A DNA stretch of 26,073 nucleotides from JAAYCI01 sp964367945 (GCA_964367945.1 CAYIZZ010000018.1:1-26073); one strand, 5' to 3'; counted from the first letter of the stretch, positions 7,280 to 16,778 are shown. Notes: generated by a model from the sequence alone, not told the origin. A program made the numbers and translations.

Positions 7280-9688
7280 GTGAGTCAAAAAATGACAAAA
7301 AGAGAATTTGAGAAAGCCTTTCAGAACGTTTTGCTTAGTGAATTGAATACCGATTTAAAATCTGCCGCAGAAGAAGATCTATATCGTGGTCTTTCGCGGC
7401 TGTGCCGGCGCATGCTCAGCGCCCAAAGAAAGCAGTTTATGGCCCACACCTATGGCCAAAACGCAAAGCAAGTGTATTATTTATGCATGGAGTTTTTAAT
7501 GGGTCGTTCACTCAAGACTAATTTGTTCAACTTGAACTTGAATAAATTGGCTGAAAGTGTTTTGGCAGATCATGATGTGAAACTTGAAAATTTATACGAG
7601 CAAGAGCCCGATGCCGGCCTTGGAAATGGTGGTCTTGGTCGCTTAGCTGCTTGTTATATGGACGGTCTTGCCACTTGTGACATTCCGGCTACCGGATATT
7701 CTATTTTATATGAATATGGTATTTTCAAACAAGTTATTGTAGACGGATGGCAGGAAGAGCTGGCCGACAACTGGCTGCCCGGTGGTTCTGTATGGCTGAA
7801 AAGCCACTCCGAGAACACCATAGATGTGCGTTTTGATGGCGAAATAGAAGAAATATGGGATGGCGATTTCCATTATGTCAACCACAAAAACTATTCGCTG
7901 GTAAAAGCAGTGCCCTATGACATGTATGTTTCAGGGTATGATTCCAGCGGTGTTTCCCAACTTCGGCTATGGAACGCCAAGGCTCCCAGCTTTGATATGG
8001 GTGCTTTCAATGCCGGAAACTACGACACTGCACTCACACAAAACGCTAATGTAGAGCTGATTTCAAAAGTTTTATATCCAAACGATAATCATCTTGAGGG
8101 CAAGATATTACGTCTTCGCCAGCAATATTTCCTATCGGCTGCTTCTGTGGGCGATATTGTTCAGAACCACTTGGCCCAATACGGCACACTGGACAATTTG
8201 GCAGACAAGGTTGCCATTCATATAAACGACACCCATCCAACCTTGGCTATTCCCGAGCTGATGCGTATTTTCTTGGATGATTGCGGATATAGCTGGGAGG
8301 TTGCGTTTGAAATTTGTAGCAAAACTTTCGCATACACCAACCACACTGTCATGAGTGAAGCTCTTGAAAAGTGGCCGGTAGACATTTTCCGTCGCACTCT
8401 ACCACGTATTTACAGCATTGTAAACGAAATGAACAACAGGGCTAGGCAAGACTTTGAAGAAGCATTCCCCGGCGACATCGGCAAAATTGACTACATGGCG
8501 CTGATTGGTGAAGGAAATATCCGTATGGCAAACATCTGCTGTTATGTTTCTCACTCCATCAACGGTGTGTCACAGCTTCATAGTGAAATCATAAAAGAAA
8601 CGGTGTTTCATGATTATTATCTGTATAGCCCCGAAAAATTCACCAACGTAACAAACGGTATTGCTTATAGGCGCTGGCTACTTCAGTCAAATCCCGGCTT
8701 GACAGAACTGCTGGAAAGTGTCATTGGTCCCAAGTTTAAAAAAGACGCTTCTCAACTACAGAAATTTGCAAAATTCAGAACCAACAAAAAAGTGCTTGAT
8801 CGCTTATACGAAGTAAAAAAAGCCAACAAGGTTTCTTTTGCCAACCATTTGATGAAAAAAACAGGTCAAATCATCGATCCTTCTTCTATCTTTGACTGCC
8901 AAGTAAAGCGTATGCATGAATATAAACGTCAGCATTTGAACGCCATAAACATCGCCGCACAGTACCTTGCTTTGAAAAACAACCCCAATCTTGATGTGGT
9001 ACCGAAAACATATATTTTTGCTGCCAAGGCGGCGCCTGGCTACTACATGGCAAAACAGATGATTCGCCTGATTGTAAAACTGGGCAATTTGATCGAGTCC
9101 GATCCTGCTGTGCGTGATCTTTTACGTATTGTATATTTAGAAGACTACAATGTAACAACCAGCGAGCTACTAATGCCGGCCTCTGAAATAAGCGAGCAAA
9201 TTTCTTTGGCGGGTACTGAAGCTTCAGGTACCGGAAACTTGAAATTTATGCTAAATGGCGCCATCACGCTAGGTACATACGACGGTGCCAACGTTGAAAT
9301 TGCGCAAGCTGTGGGCGAAGAAAACTTCATCCAGTTTGGCATGACGACCGAGGAAGTAGACATCAAAAAACAAGAAGGTTATCATCCTTCGGTCTATATT
9401 CAGCAAGATAATGTAGCAAAAGAAGTACTGGACTTCTTACAAAAAGGCTGGGGTGGCGAGAACTTCCAAGATATCGTCACCAATCTGACCACAAAAGATC
9501 CATACATGGTCATGGCCGATTTTGTAGATTATCGCAATGCAGTTCAGCGTTTGTCTGATATCTACCTAGATAGAGACCAGTTCAATCGTATGAGCCTTTC
9601 CAACATAGCAGGTAGCGGCATCTTCTCGGCCGATCGCTCTGTCACAGAATACGCCCAAAACATCTGGTCTGCAGATCCTGTCAGGTAA
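7280..9688 (+). CDS. glgP: Glycogen/maltodextrin phosphorylase (GT35)
   Basis: Releases glucose 1-phosphate from alpha-1,4-glucans using pyridoxal phosphate. The 802-residue length is typical. Seen motifs: EQEPDAGLGNGGLGRLAACYMDGLA near the N-terminus, HINDTHPTLAIPELMR, VKRMHEYKRQHLN, and the PLP site EASGTGNLKFMLNG, with Lys655 as the Schiff-base residue. The start is GTG 7280, because GAGG at 7268-7271 lies 8 nt upstream. The upstream in-frame GTG at 7271 overlaps that site, and ATG 7292 is too far. It is followed 67 bp later by a GH13 enzyme on the same strand, which can open branches or linear dextrins, so the two form a cytosolic glycogen or maltodextrin breakdown unit. Neither has a signal peptide. 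Confidence 0.96.
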   Translation: MSQKMTKREFEKAFQNVLLSELNTDLKSAAEEDLYRGLSRLCRRMLSAQRKQFMAHTYGQNAKQVYYLCMEFLMGRSLKTNLFNLNLNKLAESVLADHDVKLENLYEQEPDAGLGNGGLGRLAACYMDGLATCDIPATGYSILYEYGIFKQVIVDGWQEELADNWLPGGSVWLKSHSENTIDVRFDGEIEEIWDGDFHYVNHKNYSLVKAVPYDMYVSGYDSSGVSQLRLWNAKAPSFDMGAFNAGNYDTALTQNANVELISKVLYPNDNHLEGKILRLRQQYFLSAASVGDIVQNHLAQYGTLDNLADKVAIHINDTHPTLAIPELMRIFLDDCGYSWEVAFEICSKTFAYTNHTVMSEALEKWPVDIFRRTLPRIYSIVNEMNNRARQDFEEAFPGDIGKIDYMALIGEGNIRMANICCYVSHSINGVSQLHSEIIKETVFHDYYLYSPEKFTNVTNGIAYRRWLLQSNPGLTELLESVIGPKFKKDASQLQKFAKFRTNKKVLDRLYEVKKANKVSFANHLMKKTGQIIDPSSIFDCQVKRMHEYKRQHLNAINIAAQYLALKNNPNLDVVPKTYIFAAKAAPGYYMAKQMIRLIVKLGNLIESDPAVRDLLRIVYLEDYNVTTSELLMPASEISEQISLAGTEASGTGNLKFMLNGAITLGTYDGANVEIAQAVGEENFIQFGMTTEEVDIKKQEGYHPSVYIQQDNVAKEVLDFLQKGWGGENFQDIVTNLTTKDPYMVMADFVDYRNAVQRLSDIYLDRDQFNRMSLSNIAGSGIFSADRSVTEYAQNIWSADPVR

Positions 9689-9755
9689 GCGCATCTTATA
9701 TTTTGTTTTTAATCGATATTATTCACCGGCTAACGCTACATAATGGGGAGAGTAT

Positions 9756-11600
9756 ATGCCATCCATTTATAACAGCCAAGATATTTTTCACAAGTCACCA
9801 TTTGGTGCTGTGCAAACAGGACAAGAGGTCACATTCACTCTTCGCCTTCCTAAGAATCTCAACTGCAAAACACCTGTGCTTTTTTTAGAAGCAGATGGTC
9901 AGTTTGAGGCGCAACAATACCCCTTGTATGCCATCAAAAACACCACAGAAGACTCCACTGTGGAATTATTCAGTGTGAAATTATCTGTGGAGATAGCCGG
10001 ACTATATTTTTACTGGTTTGATTTATGGTCAAATTATCAAAAACTTTTCAAAGACGTCGGTGGCGAGGCAATTTTGTCCACATCTGATGGGAAAAAGTTC
10101 CCTCTTACCGTTTATAATTCAAACTTTGAGACACCGCCGCATGCACTTGGTGGCGTGATGTATCACATCTTCCCCGATAGGTTTTTCGAGGGTAATCCCG
10201 ACAAGCCATACGATTTTAGGGAGCGCATTTATCGCCAAGACAAGCAAAATCCTCCGTATTTTTGGGGCGAGACTAAAAGCTATGGCAGCCTAACTCTTGA
10301 TTATTATGGTGGAGATTTAGCCGGCATCCAAAAACGTCTTCCCTTCCTTTACTCGCTGGGCGTCACGTGGATTTACCTAAACCCAATTTGTGAGTCTCAC
10401 TCAAACCATCGCTATAACACAGCCGACTACTTGAAGGTAGACCCGTATCTTGGCACAAACGAAGATTTCACAGAGTTGTGTGCAAAAGCTTCTGTTTTAG
10501 GCATAAAAATTATTTTAGACGGTGTGTTCAGCCATGTTGGGTCCGATTCTATCTATTTCAACAAAGAAGGTCGCTACCCCGGCAATGGTGCGTTCCAGGG
10601 CTCAAAAAGCCCCTATAGAAGCTGGTTTCATTTCCATGCTGACGGCACTTATGACAGCTGGTGGGGTTTTGATACTTTGCCTGCTTGTGATAAACGCAAC
10701 CCTGATTTTCGCAAGTTTATCGCCGGCGAAGGCGGTGTTATTGACCACTGGATAAACCTCGGTGCATCCGGATTCCGTCTTGATGTGGCCGACGAGCTGC
10801 CCGACGATTTTATTGCAGAAATTCGCACCGCTGTCAAACGCGGCGGTAAAGACAACTTGCTTATCGGCGAGGTGTGGGAAGACGCATCTTTGAAGGAAGC
10901 ATATCATGTTCGGCGTCGTTATTTCTTAGGCGAAGAGCTTGATGGTGTTATGAACTATCCATTCCGCACGGCTATTTTAGAATATCTCAAAACCAAAGAT
11001 GCTCAGCATTTTTCACGTCAAATCATGGAAATATGCGAAAACTATCCCGCACCTGCACTGCATGCTTGCACCACTCATTTATCCACCCATGACACAGAGC
11101 GTGCCATCACTGCCTTGGCTGGTGAGCCTGTTGTGGATCATGACCGAAACTGGCAAAGTGGTCGTCGTCTTTCGTTTGAGCAATTCCACGTTGGTATCCA
11201 GCGCCTAAAACTGGCCTTTGTGTTGCAGTTTACCCTTCCCGGTATTCCTTGTGTATACTACGGTGATGAAATCGCTATGCAAGGCTACGCCGACCCATTC
11301 AATCGTGGTTATTATGATTGGAACAGTAGCGAAACGCAGCTTATTTCCTTGATGATTCGCCTCTCCAAGCTACGCAAGCATTGTTCTGTTTTTAAATCAG
11401 GTTCCATTTCCTTCTCTTATGCAAAACAAGGGGTTTTAGTTTATCGCCGCACAGATGGCGATGAAATAGTTGAAATCGCTGTCAACGCCAGCGAAAAACC
11501 CGTTTTTGTTCAGCTTCTTGGCGCAGATGTGCCTGTTTCAGCCATGAACTATGCCATTCGCAGCAATGGATATGATTTTTATGCCGACAACCGCTTTTAA
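9756..11600 (+). CDS. GH13 alpha-amylase family enzyme, neopullulanase/cyclomaltodextrinase-like
   Basis: A 614-residue glycoside hydrolase. Residues 1-125 form a beta-rich domain like the N-terminal domain of neopullulanases. The GH13 barrel follows with region I DGVFSHVG, region II GFRLDVADE with nucleophile Asp343, region III LIGEVWED with acid/base Glu372, and region IV STHDTER with Asp446. The conserved stretch GVTWIYLNPICESHSNHRYNTADY is also present. A C-terminal beta domain ends in YDFYADNRF. There is no signal peptide, so it acts in the cytosol on imported dextrins or glycogen limit dextrins. GGGGAG lies about 7 nt before ATG 9756. It is co-directional with glgP and closes with a strong terminator. 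Exact specificity (alpha-1,4 or alpha-1,6) cannot be read from the sequence. Confidence 0.9.
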   Translation: MPSIYNSQDIFHKSPFGAVQTGQEVTFTLRLPKNLNCKTPVLFLEADGQFEAQQYPLYAIKNTTEDSTVELFSVKLSVEIAGLYFYWFDLWSNYQKLFKDVGGEAILSTSDGKKFPLTVYNSNFETPPHALGGVMYHIFPDRFFEGNPDKPYDFRERIYRQDKQNPPYFWGETKSYGSLTLDYYGGDLAGIQKRLPFLYSLGVTWIYLNPICESHSNHRYNTADYLKVDPYLGTNEDFTELCAKASVLGIKIILDGVFSHVGSDSIYFNKEGRYPGNGAFQGSKSPYRSWFHFHADGTYDSWWGFDTLPACDKRNPDFRKFIAGEGGVIDHWINLGASGFRLDVADELPDDFIAEIRTAVKRGGKDNLLIGEVWEDASLKEAYHVRRRYFLGEELDGVMNYPFRTAILEYLKTKDAQHFSRQIMEICENYPAPALHACTTHLSTHDTERAITALAGEPVVDHDRNWQSGRRLSFEQFHVGIQRLKLAFVLQFTLPGIPCVYYGDEIAMQGYADPFNRGYYDWNSSETQLISLMIRLSKLRKHCSVFKSGSISFSYAKQGVLVYRRTDGDEIVEIAVNASEKPVFVQLLGADVPVSAMNYAIRSNGYDFYADNRF

Positions 11601-11610
11601 TCTTAAACTT

Positions 11611-11659
11611 AAAAGCTCTTGCACTCGATGTTGTTTCATCGCCTGCAAGAGCTTTTTTA
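11611..11659. terminator. Strong bidirectional terminator
   Basis: A 13-bp perfect outer stem (11611-11623 with 11644-11656) has a 2x2 internal loop and an inner CGATG/CATCG stem. A-run and T-run flanks allow stopping in both directions between the GH13 gene and the convergent regulator. Confidence 0.92.
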
Positions 11660-11671
11660 TATGAAATTATA

Positions 11672-12862
11672 TTATACTTCTGCCAGTTTCACATCTATAC
11701 TCACTTTTTTATACGCGATTGCTTTAGCATAATTTTTCTTTATTTTATCACGTACTAAACGTCCGTCTTCTAAAGATGTCACGCTGATAAGCATTACATA
11801 TTGATTATGCGAATACCTTGCAATAGCGTCTGTCTTACGTAAAGTATTCATGGCTACTATCTTAAATTCCGCCATTGCACGTACTAAATCATATCCTTCC
11901 ATTTCTTCGGGTGATGGAATGGAAAGTGTGAACAACGCCAACATCAACACCTGATCGCTACGATCCACCGCACGTTTCAGCAAACCATAGATGCTTCGCA
12001 AATTAGGATAGCTGCAATAATAAGCCCCTCTTTGCGGTCTAGACGTTTGTTCGTCGTTTGTCAACTCTGATTTAATCAAAATTATGTCTTGCTCGACTTT
12101 ATTGATTTTTTCAGAAGCATCATTATAAATTTTTTGTATTTTCTGTGGAAATCCACCATCAAAAATATTTTTATACTGCTGAGACATACGAGAATACGTG
12201 GTGACAATCACACGATACATCTTTAGTTCCCACATAGCTTTAAACAAATACACCGTGCTTATTTCATCCAGCAGCTCAAGCTCCACTGCCGTTGATACCA
12301 CATCCAAAAGCTCTTTATATTTTTCTTCTTGCCACAACAAATCACACAGCCCATGCACACATTGGCTGTATTTTTGCTTATATTCAAGCGCCTTTGGCAC
12401 CACCCATAAGTCCTGGTCTAGCTGTGGAAGAAAACTACCTGTATATGATTTTACTGCTTCTTGATACGAGCTCAATTTTTTTTCTTTGGGCAACACACTT
12501 ATTTCGTCGCACAATTTCGAAAAAACATCCACGTCCAGTTCTAAATCCACAGCAGGATCAAATCGATATCCACCTGTGAAATAAATAATCGGGCTATCTG
12601 TCACACTTTCGCCACCACACAGCTCTTTTCGCAAACTGTATACCACATTTTTCAGCACGTTTGTCGATTCAGCCAACGTGCCATTCGGCCACAGCAACGT
12701 AATCAGCTGCTGTGTTGTGACAAATTTATCTCTGTGTAGTACCAAATAGCAAAACAGTTGCCACGGTTTTGTGAGTTTTTTTGCATTACTCACTATAGGC
12801 TGGTCATTTACCCACACAGAGAAACTGCCCAGCATTTTCACTTTCATGTTCATTATCTGCAC
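11672..12862 (-). CDS. SARP/BTAD-type transcriptional regulator with a degenerate GGDEF-like tail
   Basis: A 396-residue regulator. The N-terminus is an OmpR/PhoB-type winged helix (LGSFSVWVNDQPI, KPWQLFCYLVLH, ELITLLWP-like segment, NVVYSLRKEL). The middle is a BTAD helical repeat domain with the opening LELDVDVFSKLCDEI and a YTGSFLPQLDQDLWV segment. The last roughly 120 residues resemble a diguanylate cyclase fold (LRKTDAIARYSHNQYVMLISV), but the GGDEF catalytic loop reads SHNQY, so cyclase activity is unlikely. The start is GTG 12862, 7 nt after AAGGAGG; a TTG six bases further upstream overlaps that site. It is convergent with glgP-amylase across a shared terminator. Target genes cannot be told from the sequence; carbohydrate genes nearby are an obvious guess. 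Confidence 0.8.
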   Translation of the reverse strand: MQIMNMKVKMLGSFSVWVNDQPIVSNAKKLTKPWQLFCYLVLHRDKFVTTQQLITLLWPNGTLAESTNVLKNVVYSLRKELCGGESVTDSPIIYFTGGYRFDPAVDLELDVDVFSKLCDEISVLPKEKKLSSYQEAVKSYTGSFLPQLDQDLWVVPKALEYKQKYSQCVHGLCDLLWQEEKYKELLDVVSTAVELELLDEISTVYLFKAMWELKMYRVIVTTYSRMSQQYKNIFDGGFPQKIQKIYNDASEKINKVEQDIILIKSELTNDEQTSRPQRGAYYCSYPNLRSIYGLLKRAVDRSDQVLMLALFTLSIPSPEEMEGYDLVRAMAEFKIVAMNTLRKTDAIARYSHNQYVMLISVTSLEDGRLVRDKIKKNYAKAIAYKKVSIDVKLAEV

Positions 12863-13070
12863 CAGCAATCCTCCTTATTTGCAAATATAAAACACAGCAC
12901 ATGTTTCCATACACTTATTATATCTTATTCATTATTATGCAAATTTCACATAACTATATCGTTTCATATATATCATACCGTATTTCTAGCTATCTAGCAA
13001 ATTAAATTGGTACATTTTTGTGTTTTTTGACTAAAAGTCGCATTTTACACCAAAATTAGATACAATACGC

Positions 13071-13116
13071 ACAAAAAAAGACACATCCTTGATACTCAAA
13101 TCCAAGAATATGTCTT
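13071..13116 (-). terminator. Intrinsic terminator for the 13130-13777 gene
   Basis: Arms at 13078-13091 and 13103-13116 pair with two mismatches. On the minus strand the stem is followed by a run of T (plus-strand A-run 13073-13079). Confidence 0.75.
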
Positions 13117-13129
13117 CAAAATCGTCTTG

Positions 13130-13777
13130 CTATATCACATTTTCAGCAAATTGTTTTAACAATTCTGACTCGATTGCATCATCAGCCACCACTGCATACG
13201 CTATACCTTCACTTGTCCAGACCCCCGTTAGGAGCTTCTTTTCTGAAACACCGGTATATCCGCGAATGATACCATCTACTGTTTCGCTCACTGTGTATGA
13301 AATTTCATCACCATCCACAATACCGCTCAAATCCTTGCTGCCTTGTGCCATTCGTAACGATATTGTTCCATCATCATGAGTATAAATCAGCTCTACCCAT
13401 TCATTGTTCACTATCTTACTGTTTTCCAAAGTGAACCCTTCGGGTAAATCATCCGATAAAATCACCTGCACACCTAAGGCATCCATTGCGTCTTTCGGAT
13501 CGGAAAACACTTCTTCCGTCACTGCTTGCTCACTTTGTGGTTCTAATGCTGCTGCAGCAGCTACGGGGGCTGATTGACTACCAATACTTGCTGCATCGGT
13601 TGTCACCATCGGCCCTACTAGCACTGCCGCGGAAATTGCCACCAGGCCAAGAGTAACCATAGCAAATCCTATTTTTTTACTTCTTTTAGGCGATTTAGCA
13701 CCAATATTTTCTATTTTTGCAGCATTATGGTTTTTGTCGTCTTTGTGGTTATTGTTCGTGTTTTTCACTTGAATCAT
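13130..13777 (-). CDS. Membrane-anchored protein with a DUF4367-like C-terminal domain
   Basis: About 215 residues, function unknown. A polar, Lys/Asn-rich cytoplasmic N-terminus of about 35 residues precedes one TM helix (IGFAMVTLGLVAISAAVLVGPMV). An Ala/Pro/Gln-rich linker follows, then a folded domain with SDDLPEGFTLENSKIVNN and VELIYTHDDGTISLRMAQG. That pattern, LPeGF plus a strand pair ending in a Q/RxxQG-like turn, resembles DUF4367 and related anti-sigma-factor C-terminal domains. The start is taken at ATG 13777, 10-12 nt after GGAGAGAG. ATG 13810, which would add 11 residues, has no ribosome site. It lies 165 bp downstream of HtrA on the same strand, so both may act at the cell envelope, but I see no sigma-factor gene beside it. 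Confidence 0.65.
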   Translation of the reverse strand: MIQVKNTNNNHKDDKNHNAAKIENIGAKSPKRSKKIGFAMVTLGLVAISAAVLVGPMVTTDAASIGSQSAPVAAAAALEPQSEQAVTEEVFSDPKDAMDALGVQVILSDDLPEGFTLENSKIVNNEWVELIYTHDDGTISLRMAQGSKDLSGIVDGDEISYTVSETVDGIIRGYTGVSEKKLLTGVWTSEGIAYAVVADDAIESELLKQFAENVI

Positions 13778-13941
13778 AACTGTAGCGCTCTCTCCAAACT
13801 TAGCATGCATCTAACATTTTCTCAGATGAACTTTGCTTTTCTACTTGTAAAACTTTCTTCACAAGCTAGATCATTATACAAACAAAATGTGACAAATTTG
13901 TTAAGACGTACTTTTATCGTCATTTTTTGATGTATTTCATC

Positions 13942-15231
13942 TTATTTAGCTGTGGTGGAGGATTGCGATTCTTGCAACACTACACTGATAGTTTCCACGC
14001 GCCCTTCACGCTCTAGGATGACTTCAACTGTGTCTCCTACTTCTTTCCCGGAAATCAGCGTTGCAAGCTCAGACGAGCTGAGAACTTCATACCCATCCAC
14101 ACTAATAATGCGATCACCAAGTAGCATTCCGGCTTTTTCAGCCGCACTATTTGCATTGATTTCAATTATATAAACTCCTGCTTTTGAAACGCCCAGCTCA
14201 AAAGCATCAGCTTCGCTGGCAACAGTCACTGCCACAACGCCCATTGCCGGCCGGCCTTGCACATATCCACTTTCAAGCAACTGTTCGCTAACTTCTACGG
14301 CAGTATTCACAGGAATAGCAAAGCCTAAACCTTCACTGCGTTCGTCGTTACTTTTAGCATTCACAATACCAATCAGCTCGCCTTTGCTGTTAAACAAGCC
14401 ACCGCCTGAGTTACCGGGACTTACGGCTGCACTCATTTGTATAAGGTCCATGCTATATCCCTCTACAGATACAGTGCGATCAATTGCTGAAATTATACCA
14501 TCAGTCACTGTGCCACCAAGTGTTCCCATAGAGTTTCCTATGGCCACACATGTTTCACCTATCACCAATGCTTCAGAATCTCCAATCACAGCAGGCACCA
14601 GTCCATCAGCATCAATTTTTATAACACCAACATCAGTAAGAGGATCTCCACCCACTATTTCTGCTTCGTACTCACTGCCGTCTGATAAGGTCACTATTAT
14701 TCTGTCGGTATCTTCTATAACATGATTGTTTGTGATAATGGTACCATCTTCACTTAAAATCACGCCACTACCGGCTCCCATCACTTTTTGATCGCTAAAT
14801 CCAAACCCTTGTGAAGCCAGCGTTTCTGTTGTAATAGATACCACACTTTGTCCTGCGCTAGCTGCGACATCCGACAGTGAATATTCACCTTCATTAAGTG
14901 AAATATTGCTAGGTGATGTTTCGCCACTGTCCGCGGTCCTATATACCACCGTTTGATCATCACCATTTATATAGTCTGCTACCATTCCACCACTAAACCC
15001 GGCAATGGCACATGCTAACACTAACGCAACTGCTTTAACTGGACCTTTTCCGCTTTTCTTTGGCGGTTGTATTGGCGGCGGAGTGACATTGTTTTGTTGC
15101 CATCCATTATTTCGATACTCCCATGAGTATTGAGGAGCTGAGGTATTCTGCCACGACATATCATCTTTACGATATGCATAATTGCCTCCAGCATTTTGTT
15201 GTTCTTGATCTTTATTATATTGTGAATTCAT
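13942..15231 (-). CDS. HtrA/DegP-type membrane-anchored serine protease with one PDZ domain
   Basis: Degrades misfolded proteins outside the membrane. The 429-residue protein has an N-terminal cytoplasmic Gln/Asn/Pro-rich segment of about 75 residues and one TM helix (AVALVLACAIAGFSGGMVADYI). The trypsin-like domain has catalytic triad His170 (TNNHVIED), Asp200 (LTDVGVIKI) and Ser275 (SPGNSGGGL). One PDZ domain lies at the C-terminus (VSKAGVYIIEINANSAAEKAGMLLGD split across about residues 350-375). The start is placed at ATG 15231 because AAAGGA lies 8 nt upstream. The frame stays open to 15360, but that extension has no ribosome site and overlaps the divergent gene's promoter. It is divergent from the AroB-like gene. 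Confidence 0.92.
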   Translation of the reverse strand: MNSQYNKDQEQQNAGGNYAYRKDDMSWQNTSAPQYSWEYRNNGWQQNNVTPPPIQPPKKSGKGPVKAVALVLACAIAGFSGGMVADYINGDDQTVVYRTADSGETSPSNISLNEGEYSLSDVAASAGQSVVSITTETLASQGFGFSDQKVMGAGSGVILSEDGTIITNNHVIEDTDRIIVTLSDGSEYEAEIVGGDPLTDVGVIKIDADGLVPAVIGDSEALVIGETCVAIGNSMGTLGGTVTDGIISAIDRTVSVEGYSMDLIQMSAAVSPGNSGGGLFNSKGELIGIVNAKSNDERSEGLGFAIPVNTAVEVSEQLLESGYVQGRPAMGVVAVTVASEADAFELGVSKAGVYIIEINANSAAEKAGMLLGDRIISVDGYEVLSSSELATLISGKEVGDTVEVILEREGRVETISVVLQESQSSTTAK

Positions 15232-15361
15232 ATGTATTATCCTTTCCACTGTCTTAATAGTGTTTTTTGTTTTTTTTATTATATTATCACAATGTGAAAA
15301 AAATGCTGACCTCTCGTGAAAACCATGTGAAATGCTTTTTGTCACACTCGCTTTATCCATC

Positions 15362-15391
15362 TTGTATCCGCGATATTTGGTGTGTTATACT
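15362..15391 (+). promoter_or_regulatory. Promoter of the AroB-like gene
   Basis: TTGTAT (15362-15367), an 18-bp spacer and TATACT (15386-15391), with an extended -10 TGT just before it. The start codon is 38 bp downstream of the -10. Confidence 0.65.
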
Positions 15392-15428
15392 TTACTTTAT
15401 CAAAAGACACTGCAGAAGGAGCCTGTCA

Positions 15429-16439
15429 ATGAAGCAAACTATAAACTTGGGCCATCGCAATTATGACATAATAATAAAGTCTGGGGTCCTAAAAAAAATC
15501 AGTAGTTTAGCAGACTTATCAGGCAAGGTTGCCGTCATCACTGACGATGGCATCCCAAAACGCTATGTGAAAACCGTGATGAATCAATGCCAAAATCCAT
15601 TCCTTATCACTATTCCTCAGGGCGAGCTTAGCAAAAACATCGATACATGGAAACATATAGTTTCGCTCCTGTTGCAAGAAGGTTTTTCATCAAAAGACAC
15701 TATCATCGCCCTGGGCGGTGGCATGGTAGGCAATCTTGCCGGATTTGTCGCGTGCACTTATATGCACGGCGTATCTTTTATTCATATACCCACCACCACT
15801 TCACAAATCATTGGTGCCATCGGTGGTGAAATTTCTTTAAATTTAAACGGCACAAAAAATATACTGGGTATAATCCATCATCCCTCCATCGTTATCGCCG
15901 ATCCTACTTTACTCAAAACTCTACCACCTCGTCATTACGCTAGCGGATTGGCTGAAGCATTAAAAATCGCGCTTTTGTTTGACGAAAATTTATTCTCTAT
16001 ACTCGAGCACGATGATATATCCGAAAATATCGAAAAAATATTATACCTTAGTATTTTACACAAAAAGCGCCTAATAGAGCAAGATGAATCGGACAAACAT
16101 CAGCAAATGCTGTTACACTTCGGCCACCTTATAGGTAACGGAATAGAGTCCGCATCCGATTCACCAATCCTTTTACACGGCGAGTGCACCGCTTTAGGTA
16201 TGCTACCTTTAATTGAAAGCAAAACTCTACTGCGCCGCACACGTGCCGTCATGAGACGCCTTGCGTTGCCTTTGAAATATGCTTGCGACGTAAAAGATGT
16301 TTGGCAATATATCTTACACGATAAAACAAAGGATGAGGACAGCTTTAACGTAGCACGTGTAAAAACATTGGCCCACGGCTACCTTGAAACTATCTCATCC
16401 CAAGAATTATGGTTTTTACTTTCCGGTGAAAATCCTTAA
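15429..16439 (+). CDS. AroB-like (3-dehydroquinate synthase fold) protein with substituted active site
   Basis: A 336-residue protein of the sugar-phosphate cyclase/AroB superfamily. The N-terminal NAD domain shows VITDDGIPKRY, IPQGELSK and ALGGGMVGNLAGF. The C-terminal metal domain retains all three metal ligands: Glu176 (GLAEALK), His233 (FGHL) and His250 (LHGE). K179 and the KN pair 143-144 are also kept. By alignment to A. nidulans DHQS, several substrate residues are replaced: the DSSVGGK motif reads with Ile for Asp146 and Glu134 for Lys152, Arg130 is His113, Arg264 is Gln226, Asn268 is His230 and His275 is Asn237. GDLAGF reads GNLAGF. The protein therefore binds metal and probably NAD, but is unlikely to make 3-dehydroquinate by the usual route. 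Start: GAAGGAG 8-9 nt before ATG. No other shikimate genes are nearby. Confidence 0.8.
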   Translation: MKQTINLGHRNYDIIIKSGVLKKISSLADLSGKVAVITDDGIPKRYVKTVMNQCQNPFLITIPQGELSKNIDTWKHIVSLLLQEGFSSKDTIIALGGGMVGNLAGFVACTYMHGVSFIHIPTTTSQIIGAIGGEISLNLNGTKNILGIIHHPSIVIADPTLLKTLPPRHYASGLAEALKIALLFDENLFSILEHDDISENIEKILYLSILHKKRLIEQDESDKHQQMLLHFGHLIGNGIESASDSPILLHGECTALGMLPLIESKTLLRRTRAVMRRLALPLKYACDVKDVWQYILHDKTKDEDSFNVARVKTLAHGYLETISSQELWFLLSGENP

Positions 16440-16572
16440 ACTTACTTATTTTCTTCTTTAGCTGTATTTTCATATTTTTTCACGATTCAATGACTTATAC
16501 TCTTACACCACACAGCTTTTATACTATCATATATCCTTTTTCAAATATGTGTCGTGTAAACAATTTTGTTTT

Positions 16573-16600
16573 ATAAATAATTTTATAAAAAATTATTTAT
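16573..16600. repeat. Perfect 12-bp AT-only inverted repeat
   Basis: ATAAATAATTTT and its exact reverse complement flank ATAA. It may form a weak hairpin or cruciform, or may be a protein-binding site. It lies about 135 bp after the AroB-like stop codon. Confidence 0.6.
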
Positions 16601-16749
16601 TTGTTGATAATTAGTTCATATTTATCAGATTTGTGTTTTCTAAGCAGCAAATGATTTAGTTAAAACGTATATTTATTCTTCACAAATAATTATTTTATTT
16701 ATCAAAAACGACACTTTATTTTCAAGAATAAAAGAACTGCTAATTTCAC

Positions 16750-16778
16750 TTGCATAATGACGCTATATCGGCTATACT
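16750..16778 (+). promoter_or_regulatory. SigA-type promoter of hup
   Basis: TTGCAT (16750-16755), 17-bp spacer, TATACT (16773-16778). The leader is about 55 nt and holds AGGAGG upstream of the HU start. Confidence 0.75.

Noticed and set aside
15232..15360. Upstream extension of the HtrA frame
   Set aside because: It lacks a ribosome site, has an atypical sequence and overlaps intergenic DNA; ATG 15231 has AAAGGA 8 nt upstream.
15267..15428. Upstream extension of the AroB-like frame
   Set aside because: It lacks a ribosome site and runs through the divergent promoter region; the GAAGGAG-linked ATG 15429 matches the family's N-terminus.
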